A stretch of 64,000 nt of DNA, taken from Paenibacillus azoreducens (GTDB lineage Bacteria > Bacillota > Bacilli > Paenibacillales > Paenibacillaceae). The stretch is from NCBI RefSeq assembly GCF_021654775.1, contig NZ_AP025343.1, forward strand, positions 1,517,501 to 1,581,500, read 5' to 3'. Positions within the stretch are counted from its first letter, which is position 1. Every line of letters starts with the position of its first letter. A program made the translations under genes and the position numbers. The notes below the pieces were generated by a model. It saw only the letters and a program-made list of their open reading frames with translations, was not told the origin of the DNA and did no database searches. Shown here in pieces: positions 1 through 8,494 of this stretch.

Positions 1-1046
<1,046 letters not shown>

Positions 1047-1054
1047 CTAAAAAA

Positions 1055-1114
1055 TACCCCAAAAAGTGAAGCGTATGCTTCGCGGATGATTCCGATTACT
1101 TTTCGGGGCCCCGG
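1055..1114. repeat. Hairpin repeat B, copy 1 (23S-5S spacer)
   Basis: An imperfect palindrome with outer arms CCCCAAAAAGT and ACTTTTCGGGG and an inner GAAGCGTATGCTTC stem. The same architecture recurs at 2540-2595 and 51853-51904. It lies just after 23S, so it could be an rRNA processing stem, but recurrence next to tRNA-Lys and in a host intergenic region points to a dispersed repeat. Confidence 0.7.
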
Positions 1115-1277
1115 GATTAAAACCGGGAAAGCTACGGAAAAATAAAACGCAAAACGTTTCGTATCTAGTTTTCAGGTGATCAAACATCTGAACGATTTTG
1201 AAGCTGCATGTCCTTTCTAAGGATGGATATTTTGCTGGTGAGTAATCATTGAGGCAAGCGCAGCGCAAAAATCCTGT

Positions 1278-1393
1278 TTGGTGGCGATGGCGGAGGGGTT
1301 CCACGCGTACCCATCCCGAACACGACCGTTAAGCCCTCCAGCGCCGATGGTACTTGGACCGAAGGGTCCTGGGAGAGTAGGACGCCGCCAAGC
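1278..1393 (+). rRNA. rrf: 5S ribosomal RNA
   Basis: About 116 nt from TTGGTGGCGATGGCGG to CGCCGCCAAGC, whose ends pair as helix I. The conserved CCCATCCCGAACACG loop lies near 1310. It follows 23S by about 230 nt and precedes tRNA-Asn, the normal rrn order in Bacillales. Confidence 0.97.
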
Positions 1394-1401
1394 ATACATA
1401 T

Positions 1402-1477
1402 TCCCTGATAGCTCAGTTGGTAGAGCACTCGACTGTTAATCGAGTTGTCACAGGTTCGAGTCCTGTTCGGGGAGCCA
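1402..1477 (+). tRNA. tRNA-Asn (GTT)
   Basis: Full cloverleaf. Acceptor TCCCTGA pairs with TCGGGGA, the anticodon loop is CTGTTAA, and CCA is encoded. First tRNA after 5S. Confidence 0.97.
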
Positions 1478-1481
1478 TTAC

Positions 1482-1573
1482 GGAGAGGTGTCCGAGCTGG
1501 CCGAAGGAGCACGATTGGAAATCGTGTAGGCGCCAAAAGCGTCTCGAGGGTTCGAATCCCTCTCTCTCCGCCA
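1482..1573 (+). tRNA. tRNA-Ser (GGA)
   Basis: Class II tRNA with a long variable arm, anticodon loop TTGGAAA, GGAGAG acceptor pairing with CTCTCC, and an encoded CCA. Confidence 0.97.
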
Positions 1574-1592
1574 GCAATTAAATTCATAGCAT

Positions 1593-1667
1593 GGCCCGTT
1601 GGTCAAGGGGTTAAGACACCTCCCTTTCACGGAGGTAACAGGGGTTCGAATCCCCTACGGGTCACCA
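1593..1667 (+). tRNA. tRNA-Glu (TTC)
   Basis: Acceptor GGCCCGT pairs with ACGGGTC, anticodon loop CTTTCAC, CCA encoded. Repeat A copy 1 starts about 19 nt downstream and ends in an imperfect copy of this tRNA's 3' end. Confidence 0.97.
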
Positions 1668-1685
1668 TTTTAATTTAGCTTCGAT

Positions 1686-1779
1686 AGGGATGAGAATCCA
1701 AAAGGGTTCGTCGGAGCATCAACTTCGATAGTGCTGCATCGCAGTCTCGAACGAAGTGAGAGTATCCCTTACGGGTCAT
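1686..1779. repeat. Repeat A, copy 1, ending in a tRNA-Glu 3'-end mimic
   Basis: About 94 bp beginning AGGGATGAGAA, containing GGGTTCGTCGGAGCAT and GCAGTCTCGAACG, and ending GTATCCCTTACGGGTCAT. That end copies the tRNA-Glu 3' end just upstream (AATCCCCTACGGGTCACC) with a few substitutions. Two related copies follow at 2095 and 2207. Confidence 0.75.
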
Positions 1780-1795
1780 CTTACATAAAACTTAT

Positions 1796-1871
1796 GGAGG
1801 CTTAGCTCAGCTGGGAGAGCATCTGCCTTACAAGCAGAGGGTCGGGGGTTCGATCCCCTCAGCCTCCACCA
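1796..1871 (+). tRNA. tRNA-Val (TAC)
   Basis: Acceptor GGAGGCT pairs with AGCCTCC, anticodon loop CTTACAA, CCA encoded. Confidence 0.97.
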
Positions 1872-1896
1872 TAATATCAACGAAGTTTTTTAATGA

Positions 1897-1970
<74 letters not shown>

Positions 1971-2002
1971 TTAGATTTCCTTACATAGGAAAGCGCCTCT
2001 GT

Positions 2003-2079
2003 GGAACCGTGGTGTAGAGGCCTAACATGCCTGCCTGTCACGCAGGAGATCGCGGGTTCGAATCCCGTCGGTTCCGCCA
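2003..2079 (+). tRNA. tRNA-Asp (GTC)
   Basis: Acceptor GGAACCG pairs with CGGTTCC, anticodon loop CTGTCAC, CCA encoded. Repeat A copy 2 follows and ends in an imperfect copy of this tRNA's 3' end. Confidence 0.97.
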
Positions 2080-2094
2080 TTATTGTCAGCATCA

Positions 2095-2193
2095 AGGGAT
2101 GAGAACCCGAAAATGGGTTCGTCGGAGCATGGCTACGATAGCGATTACTTCGCAGTCTCGAACGGAGTGAGAGTATCCCGTCGGTTCCGTCAT
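2095..2193. repeat. Repeat A, copy 2, ending in a tRNA-Asp 3'-end mimic
   Basis: About 99 bp, closely similar to copy 1 at both ends (AGGGATGAGAACCC and GCAGTCTCGAACGGAGTGAG). Its terminal segment ATCCCGTCGGTTCCGTCAT matches the tRNA-Asp 3' end except at the CCA region. The terminal segment therefore differs between copies and follows the adjacent tRNA. Confidence 0.75.
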
Positions 2194-2206
2194 TTATTTT
2201 AGCTCC

Positions 2207-2276
2207 AGGGATAAGGATTTAATGAAAATTCCGTCGGAGTATCACTTTGAAAAACCGAAGTGAGAGTATTCCTTCA
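2207..2276. repeat. Repeat A, copy 3 (shortened)
   Basis: About 70 bp directly behind copy 2. It keeps the start (AGGGATAAGGA), the CCGTCGGAGTATCA core and the AAGTGAGAGTATTCCTTC end, but has lost the central part. It has no clear tRNA mimic. Confidence 0.6.
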
Positions 2277-2281
2277 AATAT

Positions 2282-2357
<76 letters not shown>

Positions 2358-2367
2358 GATTTCATAT

Positions 2368-2444
2368 GGCGGTCGTGGCGAAGGGGTTAACGCACCGGAT
2401 TGTGGCTCCGGCATTCGTGGGTTCAAGTCCCATCGATCGCCCCA
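2368..2444 (+). tRNA. tRNA-His (GTG)
   Basis: Anticodon loop TTGTGGC. The extra 5' G at 2368 faces C73, the tRNA-His identity pair. Acceptor GCGGTCG pairs with CGATCGC and CCA is encoded. Confidence 0.96.
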
Positions 2445-2458
2445 TTTAACTTGCTTGT

Positions 2459-2533
2459 TGGGGATTAGCCAAGCGGTAAGGCAACGGACTTTGACTCCGT
2501 CATGCATAGGTTCGAATCCTATATCCCCAGCCA
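2459..2533 (+). tRNA. tRNA-Gln (TTG)
   Basis: Acceptor TGGGGAT pairs with ATCCCCA, anticodon loop CTTTGAC, CCA encoded. Confidence 0.97.
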
Positions 2534-2539
2534 TTTTTC

Positions 2540-2595
2540 ACCCAAAAAGTGAAGCAAATGCTTCGTAGGGAACTTCGAATACTTTTCGGGGCCCC
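2540..2595. repeat. Hairpin repeat B, copy 2
   Basis: ACCCAAAAAGTGAAGC and ATACTTTTCGGGGCCCC arms flank an inner GAAGC/GCTTC stem, matching the copy after 23S at 1055. It lies between tRNA-Gln and tRNA-Lys. Confidence 0.7.
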
Positions 2596-2606
2596 AGTGA
2601 ACATTT

Positions 2607-2682
2607 GAGCCATTAGCTCAGTTGGTAGAGCACCTGACTTTTAATCAGGGTGTCGAAGGTTCGAGTCCTTCATGGCTCACCA
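2607..2682 (+). tRNA. tRNA-Lys (TTT)
   Basis: Acceptor GAGCCAT pairs with ATGGCTC, anticodon loop CTTTTAA, CCA encoded. Confidence 0.97.
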
Positions 2683-2691
2683 GTTTCTTTT

Positions 2692-2766
2692 GCGGACGTG
2701 GCTCAGCGGTAGAGCATCGCCTTGCCAAGGCGAGGGTCGCGGGTTCGATTCCCGTCGTCCGCTCCA
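2692..2766 (+). tRNA. tRNA-Gly (GCC)
   Basis: Acceptor GCGGACG pairs with CGTCCGC, anticodon loop TTGCCAA, CCA encoded. Confidence 0.97.
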
Positions 2767-2787
2767 TTTAACTGTATTACCTTGCAT

Positions 2788-2861
2788 CGGGATGTAGCTC
2801 AGCTTGGTAGAGCACCTGGTTTGGGACCAGGGGGTCGCATGTTCGAATCGTGTCATCCCGA
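2788..2861 (+). tRNA. tRNA-Pro (TGG)
   Basis: Acceptor CGGGATG pairs with CATCCCG, anticodon loop TTTGGGA. Discriminator A is followed by TAT, so CCA is not encoded. Confidence 0.96.
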
Positions 2862-2876
2862 TATTTTCTTTTTAGT

Positions 2877-2947
2877 GCGGGTGTAGTTCAATGGTAGAAC
2901 TCCAGCCTTCCAAGCTGGTAGCGTGGGTTCGATTCCCATCACCCGCT
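2877..2947 (+). tRNA. tRNA-Gly (TCC), the prophage integration target
   Basis: Acceptor GCGGGTG pairs with CACCCGC, anticodon loop CTTCCAA. Its last 45 nt are one arm of the prophage attachment repeat, so the 3' half present here is phage-derived. After discriminator T the sequence reads TAG. At attR (44684-44728) the same 45 nt are followed by CCA, so the host gene probably encoded CCA and integration replaced it. Confidence 0.96.
2903..2947. other. attL core (45-bp direct repeat)
   Basis: A perfect 45-bp match to 44684-44728, running from CAGCCTTCCAAGCTGG to CATCACCCGCT. It covers the anticodon arm, T arm and acceptor of tRNA-Gly(TCC). The integrase gene lies directly inside this boundary on the minus strand, as expected for a tyrosine-recombinase prophage. 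Confidence 0.95.
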
Positions 2948-2966
2948 TAGCTCTAAAAAATCCTTG

Positions 2967-2996
2967 AAACCCTTGTGCCGCAAGGGTTTTTTCTTT
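2967..2996 (+). terminator. Rho-independent terminator at the left prophage edge
   Basis: AAACCCTTG and CAAGGGTTT form a stem with a TTTTTTCTTTT tail on the plus strand. It sits inside the prophage and would end the tRNA operon, whose original terminator is displaced to 44748 beyond attR. Confidence 0.85.
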
Positions 2997-3034
2997 TGTC
3001 GATTTTCGACAAACGGTTGACGATTTTCTCCTGC

Positions 3035-3055
3035 GGGGGCAAACTAGGGGGCAAA
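3035..3055. promoter_or_regulatory. Putative integrase arm-type sites, left
   Basis: Two direct copies of GGGGGCAAA (3035-3043 and 3047-3055), 12 bp apart, overlap the integrase stop codon. Similar GGGGCAAAA and GGGGCAGA motifs lie at 44552-44570 on the attR side. Paired short repeats on both att arms suggest arm-binding sites; this is inference. Confidence 0.45.
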
Positions 3056-4255
3056 TTTGATCCATTTTGGATTCAGCTCCTCCAACTGATCGGCTGCAGC
3101 TCGGCTAATGGCTTCGGATTTATGTGTATAGATGTTTGCTGTTGTGTCCAGCTTAGTATGACGCAATCGCTCCTGGATGGTCTTGAGATCGGCACCAGAT
3201 TCTCGCAGCAGCATGCCGGCGGTATGTCGCAGGCCATGGAGCTTCACATGCGGCAGCCCGTTCTTTTCTAGGAATTTTGACCACGTACCGGTTGGCGTGC
3301 TTGGATAATACATAATGCCTCGGCCTCCGTGGAAAATGTACTGCTTGTCTTCACCGAGCCAATTTTTGCAGGACATTCTTTCTTTTCTCCATTCCCGCTC
3401 ATAGCGTTTAAGCTCATCCATATACCACTTTGGCATCGCCACCCAGCCTTCGGATTCTTCCGTCTTAACCTCTCCTTCGATCTTATTTCCTTCTTCGTCT
3501 AATGTGATTTGCTTCTCGATCCAGATCGCGCATCGGTCATGATCCACGTCAGGCCACTCTACGGCCAGTAGCTCACCGCGCCTGAATCCTCCAAGGATCG
3601 CACCGGTAAAATACAGCCGCCAGCGAGCAGGGAGGGCGTAGAGGGCTGTCAGGAGCTTCTCTACCTCTTGCCGGGTATAAGCTTGCTTCTTAGATCGGAT
3701 CTCTTTTTTCTCCTTCTTGCTTTGGCTTGGACGCTTCACGCCGTCCATTGGATTGCTTTTAATAACTCCCCACTCAGCAGCTGCATCAAAAATGGATTTC
3801 GTTGCCTTGTAAATGTTGAGCTTCGTGTTTGTAGCCAGAGGCTTTTTATTCTTTAGGTTTACAAGACTGGCGAACCAGGTGACGAGTTGCAGCGTCGTGA
3901 TCTGATCGATCCGCGTATCACCGAATTCAGGTATGAGCCTCGATTCGATGATTGCCATGGTGTTTAGGATCGTCTTCCCGCCCATGTTTTCCTTGGCGTA
4001 ACCTTTTTTCCACGTCTCAATGAAATCTTTAAAGCTGATTTTCTCGCTTTTGACCTTACCAGATGCTTCCCCGGACTCAACAGCTTCGGCCCACTTAGCC
4101 AGCTCCAGGGTGAGCCACTGTTCTGTTTTCCGTGCCGACTTTGCGACATCGGCAGGCACTTCTACTCGAGTCGATTTTTTAGGCTTGGATACCTTCGATG
4201 GATCCCGAGCGACTAATTTATACTTGTTGCCTCCAATATACTCGATCCATGCCAT
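3044..4255 (-). CDS. int: Prophage tyrosine integrase
   Basis: A 403-aa tyrosine recombinase that catalyses integration and excision at tRNA-Gly. It has an N-terminal arm-binding region, a SAM-like core-binding domain (about residues 75-175) and a catalytic domain (about 190-395). Visible catalytic residues are the Arg pair at 225/226 in GGFRRGELL, H340-x-x-R343 in LHGLRHT, H366 in RLRHT and nucleophile Y376 in NIYTH. The start ATG at 4255 follows a GGAGTGATG-type ribosome site. The stop lies about 100 bp from attL. A LexA-like dyad lies just upstream, so SOS control is possible. A decayed relative lies at 44905-45300. Confidence 0.96.
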   Translation of the reverse strand: MAWIEYIGGNKYKLVARDPSKVSKPKKSTRVEVPADVAKSARKTEQWLTLELAKWAEAVESGEASGKVKSEKISFKDFIETWKKGYAKENMGGKTILNTMAIIESRLIPEFGDTRIDQITTLQLVTWFASLVNLKNKKPLATNTKLNIYKATKSIFDAAAEWGVIKSNPMDGVKRPSQSKKEKKEIRSKKQAYTRQEVEKLLTALYALPARWRLYFTGAILGGFRRGELLAVEWPDVDHDRCAIWIEKQITLDEEGNKIEGEVKTEESEGWVAMPKWYMDELKRYEREWRKERMSCKNWLGEDKQYIFHGGRGIMYYPSTPTGTWSKFLEKNGLPHVKLHGLRHTAGMLLRESGADLKTIQERLRHTKLDTTANIYTHKSEAISRAAADQLEELNPKWIKFAP

Positions 4256-4271
4256 TTTGTAACATCACTCC

Positions 4272-4283
4272 AAACATATGTTC
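4272..4283. promoter_or_regulatory. LexA-type (SOS box) dyad upstream of int
   Basis: AAACATATGTTC contains the core dyad AACATATGTT and differs from the Bacillus LexA box GAAC-N4-GTTC at one position. It lies about 17 bp before the integrase start, where a repressor would block transcription. Confidence 0.55.
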
Positions 4284-4331
4284 TATTTAAGGGTATATTT
4301 AAACAGCCTTGCGGGCTGGAAAGCGCAAAGT

Positions 4332-4742
4332 TTAGATGTAAAATTTAATCATTTCTTTAGGGATTCCATTTCTAATGAAAAACTCCTCAATGGATTCCCC
4401 TTGTTCTATGTATGATCCAGCTGTTAACAACTTAAGGGCAAACTTATTAGCCTGATGCTCAAACTTCCCGGCAGAGAAGAAGGAATATTCGTCAAGGAAA
4501 AAACGGCTGATTCCAGGATGGAGCCTATCATGGCCTAATTCGTGTGCACAAACAAATCGTTTCCATGGATCGTTGAGTCCTTCATGTATGGCTATGAATT
4601 TCCTTCTCAATTTGCGATAGTAAAGCCCCCGAGTATTTCCCCCCAGGTCACAAAACCTAATCTCAATGTTTAAACCTTCGGCAATTTCAAAAGGGTCCTT
4701 CGACTTAAATCTGCGGATGAGCTTTTTAATTTCATCTTCCAT
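4332..4742 (-). CDS. ImmA/IrrE-family metallopeptidase
   Basis: 136 aa with the zinc protease motif HELGH at residues 67-71 and a candidate third ligand E95 in the KFEHQAN segment. In ICEBs1-like elements and phages, ImmA cleaves the CI-type repressor to induce the element. It lies 10 nt after the repressor gene on the same strand, an arrangement typical of such pairs. I chose the ATG at 4742 because GAGGG precedes it; a longer frame to 4808 would overlap the repressor gene and has no evident ribosome site. Confidence 0.88.
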   Translation of the reverse strand: MEDEIKKLIRRFKSKDPFEIAEGLNIEIRFCDLGGNTRGLYYRKLRRKFIAIHEGLNDPWKRFVCAHELGHDRLHPGISRFFLDEYSFFSAGKFEHQANKFALKLLTAGSYIEQGESIEEFFIRNGIPKEMIKFYI

Positions 4743-4752
4743 AGCCGTCCCT

Positions 4753-5160
4753 CTATTCGTCCGTATTCTTCTTCCGGCCGTATGTCTTTTTATTCTTTTC
4801 TTTGGCATCCCAGAAAAAGGCTTCTATGACGCGTTTGATTTTCTCCTTGTCTTCATCACTTACTGGCACGCCATCGAACATAACAGGCTCGTCTTCTTCA
4901 AGCATTTTTTTGAAGTCTCGTTTATCTTTAGCGGTTGCCCAGCCAGGAACGTGATGTAGATCTTCGCTAACATCAGTTCGGCCAAGTAGATAATCAACGC
5001 TTACTTCAAAAATTGAGGCAATTCGAGAAGCCATATCAGCACTTAGTGTTCGTGTCTCCTTTTCGAATCCGTACAGATATTGAGGTGTGATATCTAATTT
5101 TTCAGCTAACTCAGGCCCACTGATTCCTTTTTTCAGCCGTATCTCACGGATTCTATTCAT
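4753..5160 (-). CDS. CI-like phage repressor (HTH_XRE)
   Basis: 135 aa. Residues 1-62 form an Xre-type helix-turn-helix (IRLKKGISGPELAEKL, then DITPQYLYGFE), followed by an acidic/basic C-terminal region. It is predicted to maintain lysogeny by binding the dyads in the divergent intergenic region at 5176-5393. The adjacent ImmA-like protease is its probable inactivator. No LexA-like autoprotease domain is seen, which fits protease-mediated rather than RecA-mediated cleavage. Confidence 0.92.
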   Translation of the reverse strand: MNRIREIRLKKGISGPELAEKLDITPQYLYGFEKETRTLSADMASRIASIFEVSVDYLLGRTDVSEDLHHVPGWATAKDKRDFKKMLEEDEPVMFDGVPVSDEDKEKIKRVIEAFFWDAKEKNKKTYGRKKNTDE

Positions 5161-5175
5161 TGTTAATTCTCCTTC

Positions 5176-5393
5176 AACTATTTGTTTAGAATCATATTAT
5201 CAACAAATAGTTTATAATTCAACGAACAAATAGTTTAAAAACAGAGAAAAATCAAGTAAAATTAAACAAATAGTAGAATGTATATGGGTTTTTCAACGAA
5301 ATGTTTAATTTTAGGGTTAAATGCTTGATATTTCGAATTGCCGTAATGAAACATATAGTTTAATATTTACTCATGCGAAACAAACAAATAGTT
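5176..5393. promoter_or_regulatory. Lysogeny operator region with six 11-bp dyads
   Basis: The repressor/cro intergenic region holds AACAAATAGTT or its complement at 5176-5186, 5202-5212, 5225-5235, 5265-5275 (final T changed to A), 5350-5360 (one change) and 5383-5393. Each is a loose AAC-N5-GTT dyad. The clustering flanks both divergent starts, so these are the likely CI/Cro operators. The region is very AT-rich and holds both promoters, which I could not place precisely. Confidence 0.8.
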
Positions 5394-5409
5394 AAAGTGA
5401 GGTGTGCAT

Positions 5410-5616
5410 ATGAGTTTTTCAAAATCCATAAAAAAAGCCATGGAAGATCAAGGTGTTACTCCATCTGAAGTGGCCAAACAAACAGGGTACACCCCTCAAT
5501 ACCTCCACAGTCTTTTAGATGGTAATCGACGCTGGAATGAGACAACGTTGAGTAAAGCCTGCGACGCTTTGGGGCTGGAGATCAAATTTGTACCAGCGAA
5601 AAAATTAAAACACTGA
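5410..5616 (+). CDS. Cro-like small HTH regulator
   Basis: 68 aa, almost entirely one helix-turn-helix domain (VTPSEVAKQTGYTPQYLHSL, residues about 16-35). It is first in the rightward early operon and faces the CI-like gene, so it is the likely Cro counterpart. I chose the ATG at 5410 because GTGAGGTG precedes it at suitable spacing; the GTG two codons earlier overlaps that site. Confidence 0.85.
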   Translation: MSFSKSIKKAMEDQGVTPSEVAKQTGYTPQYLHSLLDGNRRWNETTLSKACDALGLEIKFVPAKKLKH

Positions 5617-5641
5617 GGTGATTAGGTAGGGGGTTACCTGA

Positions 5642-5923
5642 ATGACCACGACTGATTTTATCGAAGCCCTCAGAGCAGATATAAAGCGCGAACTAACAGC
5701 TGAAATTTTGTCAGACCTGCAGCCCAAGATCATGCAGGCCTTGAGGGCAAACATCTTTACGTTTGAAGAAGCTTATCAGTATCTCAAGGTCTCGGAATCA
5801 ACGCTACGGCGCATGGTTCAAAAAGGAGAAGTGCCGTATTTTAGGCAACGCAATCTGTTGTATTTTCGGCAGATCGATTTAGATAAGCATATCGAGTCGA
5901 TTCTGATCAGAAAGGTGGAATGA
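5642..5923 (+). CDS. Excisionase-like MerR-type DNA-binding protein
   Basis: 93 aa. The C-terminal half carries a winged-helix DNA-binding motif of the excisionase type (FTFEEAYQYLKVSESTLRRM, then GEVPYFR). The N-terminal 35 residues are a helical tail. It could be the excisionase or an early regulator; its place away from int leaves both open. It overlaps the next gene by a few bases. Confidence 0.75.
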   Translation: MTTTDFIEALRADIKRELTAEILSDLQPKIMQALRANIFTFEEAYQYLKVSESTLRRMVQKGEVPYFRQRNLLYFRQIDLDKHIESILIRKVE

Positions 5924-6117
5924 AAATGAGTAAAGTGCTTGATATGGTCGCTCCCGATGTGATCGATTACTGCGCCAATGAGGAATGCGGAGCGGAGATC
6001 TACTTCGGTCAGCCGGTGACCAAAATCGGTAATGAGCTGGTTTGCTCTGGAAAGTGCCTTATAAAAAAGCTTGGCGCGGTAACGGTAATCGCCGGCCGGG
6101 AAGTTTCTGCGGAATAG
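5920..6117 (+). CDS. Small zinc-ribbon-like protein
   Basis: 65 aa with CANEECGAEIYFG and a second CSGKC cluster, a four-cysteine pattern that would bind one zinc. It overlaps the excisionase-like stop (ATGA). A second in-frame ATG at 5926 is an alternative start. Function unknown; such proteins are common in phage early operons. Confidence 0.7.
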   Translation: MKMSKVLDMVAPDVIDYCANEECGAEIYFGQPVTKIGNELVCSGKCLIKKLGAVTVIAGREVSAE

Positions 6118-6145
6118 ACACAAAAAGCGCAAAAGGGTGAGTGCT

Positions 6146-6265
6146 ATGATTTGCGATAAATGCAAAGAGGAAGTGCTTATTTTAACTTCACGCGGAATTA
6201 CCATCTGTGGGTGTGGAGTCAGAAAAGCAAGTAAAGAACTTATTGAGTATGTCACATCACGTTGA
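6146..6265 (+). CDS. 39-aa double-cysteine protein
   Basis: A short frame beginning MICDKCKEEV and containing a second CGC pair, so a minimal zinc knuckle. AAAAGGGTGAG precedes the ATG at 6146. It lies in series with other short cysteine-rich early genes. No family recognised. Confidence 0.6.
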   Translation: MICDKCKEEVLILTSRGITICGCGVRKASKELIEYVTSR

Positions 6266-6310
6266 TGCACATTCCGAACAACTCCGCCTGAAGGGAGGTG
6301 AACCAGAGCA

Positions 6311-6472
6311 ATGAACGATCTGATTTGGCGGAAGCTTGAACTCAAGCGCCTGCGCTGGCGGTTGTTAAACGGCCGTTGCCAGTGTGATCCGGAAGTGCTG
6401 CCGGCTGCGCTGGATTGGCTGGATGGCGAAATCGCGAGGATTGAAAAAGAAAAGCAGCTTCTCGCGGTGTAG
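6311..6472 (+). CDS. 53-aa helical hypothetical protein
   Basis: Starts MNDLIWRKLELKRLRWRLLN and is predicted to be largely helical with an acidic/basic alternating tail. AAGGGAGGTGA lies upstream of the ATG at 6311 at slightly long spacing. No family recognised; supported by the ribosome site and its place in the operon. Confidence 0.6.
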   Translation: MNDLIWRKLELKRLRWRLLNGRCQCDPEVLPAALDWLDGEIARIEKEKQLLAV

Positions 6473-6547
6473 GAGCCCGGGAAGCTGCAAATCCAAAGAT
6501 CCATATACGTTAAGGCCAGTGTATCACTGGTCGGAAGGAGAATCAAT

Positions 6548-6829
6548 ATGAAAGCTACTGGAATTGTTCGATATCTTGACGGTCTGGGTCGTGTCGTTAT
6601 CCCAATGGAGTTGCGTCGGACCCTTGGGATCGGAGAAAAGGACCCCTTTGAAATTTACGTGGATGGGGAGCGCATCATTCTCAAAAAATACGCTCCTGGG
6701 TGTTGCCTATGTGGGAATGTTGAGCGTGAGCTGGTCTCGCTTTATCCAGAGAAGCTTATCTGCAAGCCTTGTATCGGAATCATTGTAAAGAACGAAAGTA
6801 AATTGATTGAAAGTTTTAGCACTCATTAA
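6548..6829 (+). CDS. AbrB-family regulator with zinc-binding tail
   Basis: 93 aa. Residues 1-48 form an AbrB/SpoVT swapped-hairpin DNA-binding domain (GIVRYLDGLGRVVIPMELRR, then KDPFEIYV). The C-terminal half carries two Cys pairs (CCLCGN and CKPC) suggesting a zinc site. Dimeric AbrB proteins bind promoters as transition-state regulators; here it likely tunes early phage transcription. GGAAGGAG precedes the ATG. Confidence 0.9.
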   Translation: MKATGIVRYLDGLGRVVIPMELRRTLGIGEKDPFEIYVDGERIILKKYAPGCCLCGNVERELVSLYPEKLICKPCIGIIVKNESKLIESFSTH

Positions 6830-6854
6830 TCCATAAATCAGGAGGACTTATATT

Positions 6855-7298
6855 ATGCCAGTACAAATTACGATCAACGGAGCTGACGCAGCTGAATCTA
6901 TTCAGGAATTGTCCGTTTTGGCTGCGGCCATCTCTTCTGGGAAAGCTGCGGCTGCTGCTGCCCCTGCAGTAACGGAAGAACCGAAACCACGTCAGCGGAG
7001 AACATCCACTAAAAAAGATGAAAGCAAAAACGATGATGTTGGCCAGGAAGTTGATCTTGACGCCCTTTCGAAGGAAATCGAGGAAGAAATGAAAGAAAAG
7101 GAGCAGTCAGAGGGTGACGACGTAGAGATCCCAAGCGTTGTTGATCTTCGGGCCAAGGCTCAAGAGGTTGGGAAAAACGCTAAAGACGGGAAAAAGGCTG
7201 TTAAAGCTTTGCTTGATAAGTTTGAAAGCCCATCAGTTTCCGACGTTCCCGAAGATCAACGGATCGCCTTTATGACCGAGCTGGAGAAACTTCTATGA
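6855..7298 (+). CDS. Phage early hypothetical protein, acidic
   Basis: 147 aa: a short ordered N-terminus (MPVQITINGADAAESIQEL), an Ala-rich linker, a highly charged low-complexity middle (residues about 45-90), and a helical C-terminus. Its stop overlaps the start of the DUF2800 gene (ATGA), so the two are translationally coupled. That suggests a partner role in recombination or replication, but I do not recognise a family. Confidence 0.75.
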   Translation: MPVQITINGADAAESIQELSVLAAAISSGKAAAAAAPAVTEEPKPRQRRTSTKKDESKNDDVGQEVDLDALSKEIEEEMKEKEQSEGDDVEIPSVVDLRAKAQEVGKNAKDGKKAVKALLDKFESPSVSDVPEDQRIAFMTELEKLL

Positions 7299-8494
7299 CG
7301 CAGCTGGCACACGCTGAACGGGCCCATGCGCTCCTGGGGGCGTCAAAGGCAGATCAATGGATAAACTGTCCGCCGAGTGCCAGACTGCAGGAGAACATCC
7401 CAGAAAAACGGAGTGAGTATGCCGATGAGGGGACGGGAGCGCATGAGCTATCCGAATTGATCCTGCGTCGGCGGCTGACACCATGCAATTCAGCAGAGCG
7501 CAATCGGCTGGATAAGGCTATTTCTGATTTCAAGGCTAGTAACCAGTATTACGGTCCGGAGATGGAGGATGCCGTGACTGCCTATGTTGAGGTGGTCGAA
7601 GAGCATTTCATGGCTGCAAAAGCCAGATCAGCGGACGCAATTATCCTGCTGGAAGAACGGCTGGACTTTACGGAATGGGTGCCTGATGGATACGGCACCG
7701 GTGACGTTGTGCTTATATCCGACGGTGTACTTGAAGTCATTGACTTGAAATACGGTAAGGGCGTTCCGGTCAGTGCAATCGGAAACCCGCAACTTCGGCT
7801 GTATGGCCTGGGTGCCTGGTCCAATTGGAATTATCTTTACTCAATCAACGAGGTACGCATGACGATCGTGCAGCCTCGGCTGGATAGCGTCAGCGCAGAC
7901 ACTTTGCCGCTGGGTGAGCTCATTGAGTGGGCCGAAACGGTTGTCAAGCCCGCAGCCGCGCTGGCTGATGCGGGGGAAGGGGAATTCAAATCCGGGAGCC
8001 ATTGCCGCTGGTGCAAGGTGAAAGGCAGCTGCCGGGCACGCGCAGACGAGAATATGAAGGCTCTGGCTTACGAGTTCCAGGACCCTGCTCTGTTATCTCT
8101 TGATGAAATCGGAAACGTTCTGTACGTGGCTGAACAGCTTAAAGTCTGGGCCAAGGATGTTGAGGATTACGCCTTTGAGCAGGCCAAGAAAGGCGTCCGG
8201 ATCCCGTCATGGAAGCTTGTCGAAGGTAGAAGCAACCGGACCATTACTGATAAACCTGCTGCAGTGGATATTTTGATTGTTGAGGGGTTCGACGAATCTT
8301 CGATCTATAAGCCTCGCGAGCTGCTAGGAATTGGTGACTTGGAGAAGAAGATCGGTAAGAAGGAACTCGCCGCACTTCTGGACGGTTTGATCATGAAGCC
8401 CCCAGGAAAGCCGGTACTCGTGCCGGAGACCGACAAGCGGCCGGAGCTGAACAGTGTTGATAATGACTTTGCTGGAGAGGAGTTTGAAGTTTGA
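7295..8494 (+). CDS. DUF2800 phage protein, predicted PD-(D/E)XK nuclease
   Basis: 399 aa matching the DUF2800 family, Cas4/RecB-like exonuclease-related proteins of phage replication modules. The N-terminus has the ASKADQWINCPPSARL motif. Middle residues around 130-160 carry GTGDVVLISDG and VIDLKYGKG, the D and D/ExK core of the fold. C-terminal Cys residues (CRWCKVKGSC) would hold an iron-sulfur cluster or zinc. With the DUF2815 protein it probably forms the phage end-resection and strand-annealing pair. Confidence 0.88.
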   Translation: MTQLAHAERAHALLGASKADQWINCPPSARLQENIPEKRSEYADEGTGAHELSELILRRRLTPCNSAERNRLDKAISDFKASNQYYGPEMEDAVTAYVEVVEEHFMAAKARSADAIILLEERLDFTEWVPDGYGTGDVVLISDGVLEVIDLKYGKGVPVSAIGNPQLRLYGLGAWSNWNYLYSINEVRMTIVQPRLDSVSADTLPLGELIEWAETVVKPAAALADAGEGEFKSGSHCRWCKVKGSCRARADENMKALAYEFQDPALLSLDEIGNVLYVAEQLKVWAKDVEDYAFEQAKKGVRIPSWKLVEGRSNRTITDKPAAVDILIVEGFDESSIYKPRELLGIGDLEKKIGKKELAALLDGLIMKPPGKPVLVPETDKRPELNSVDNDFAGEEFEV

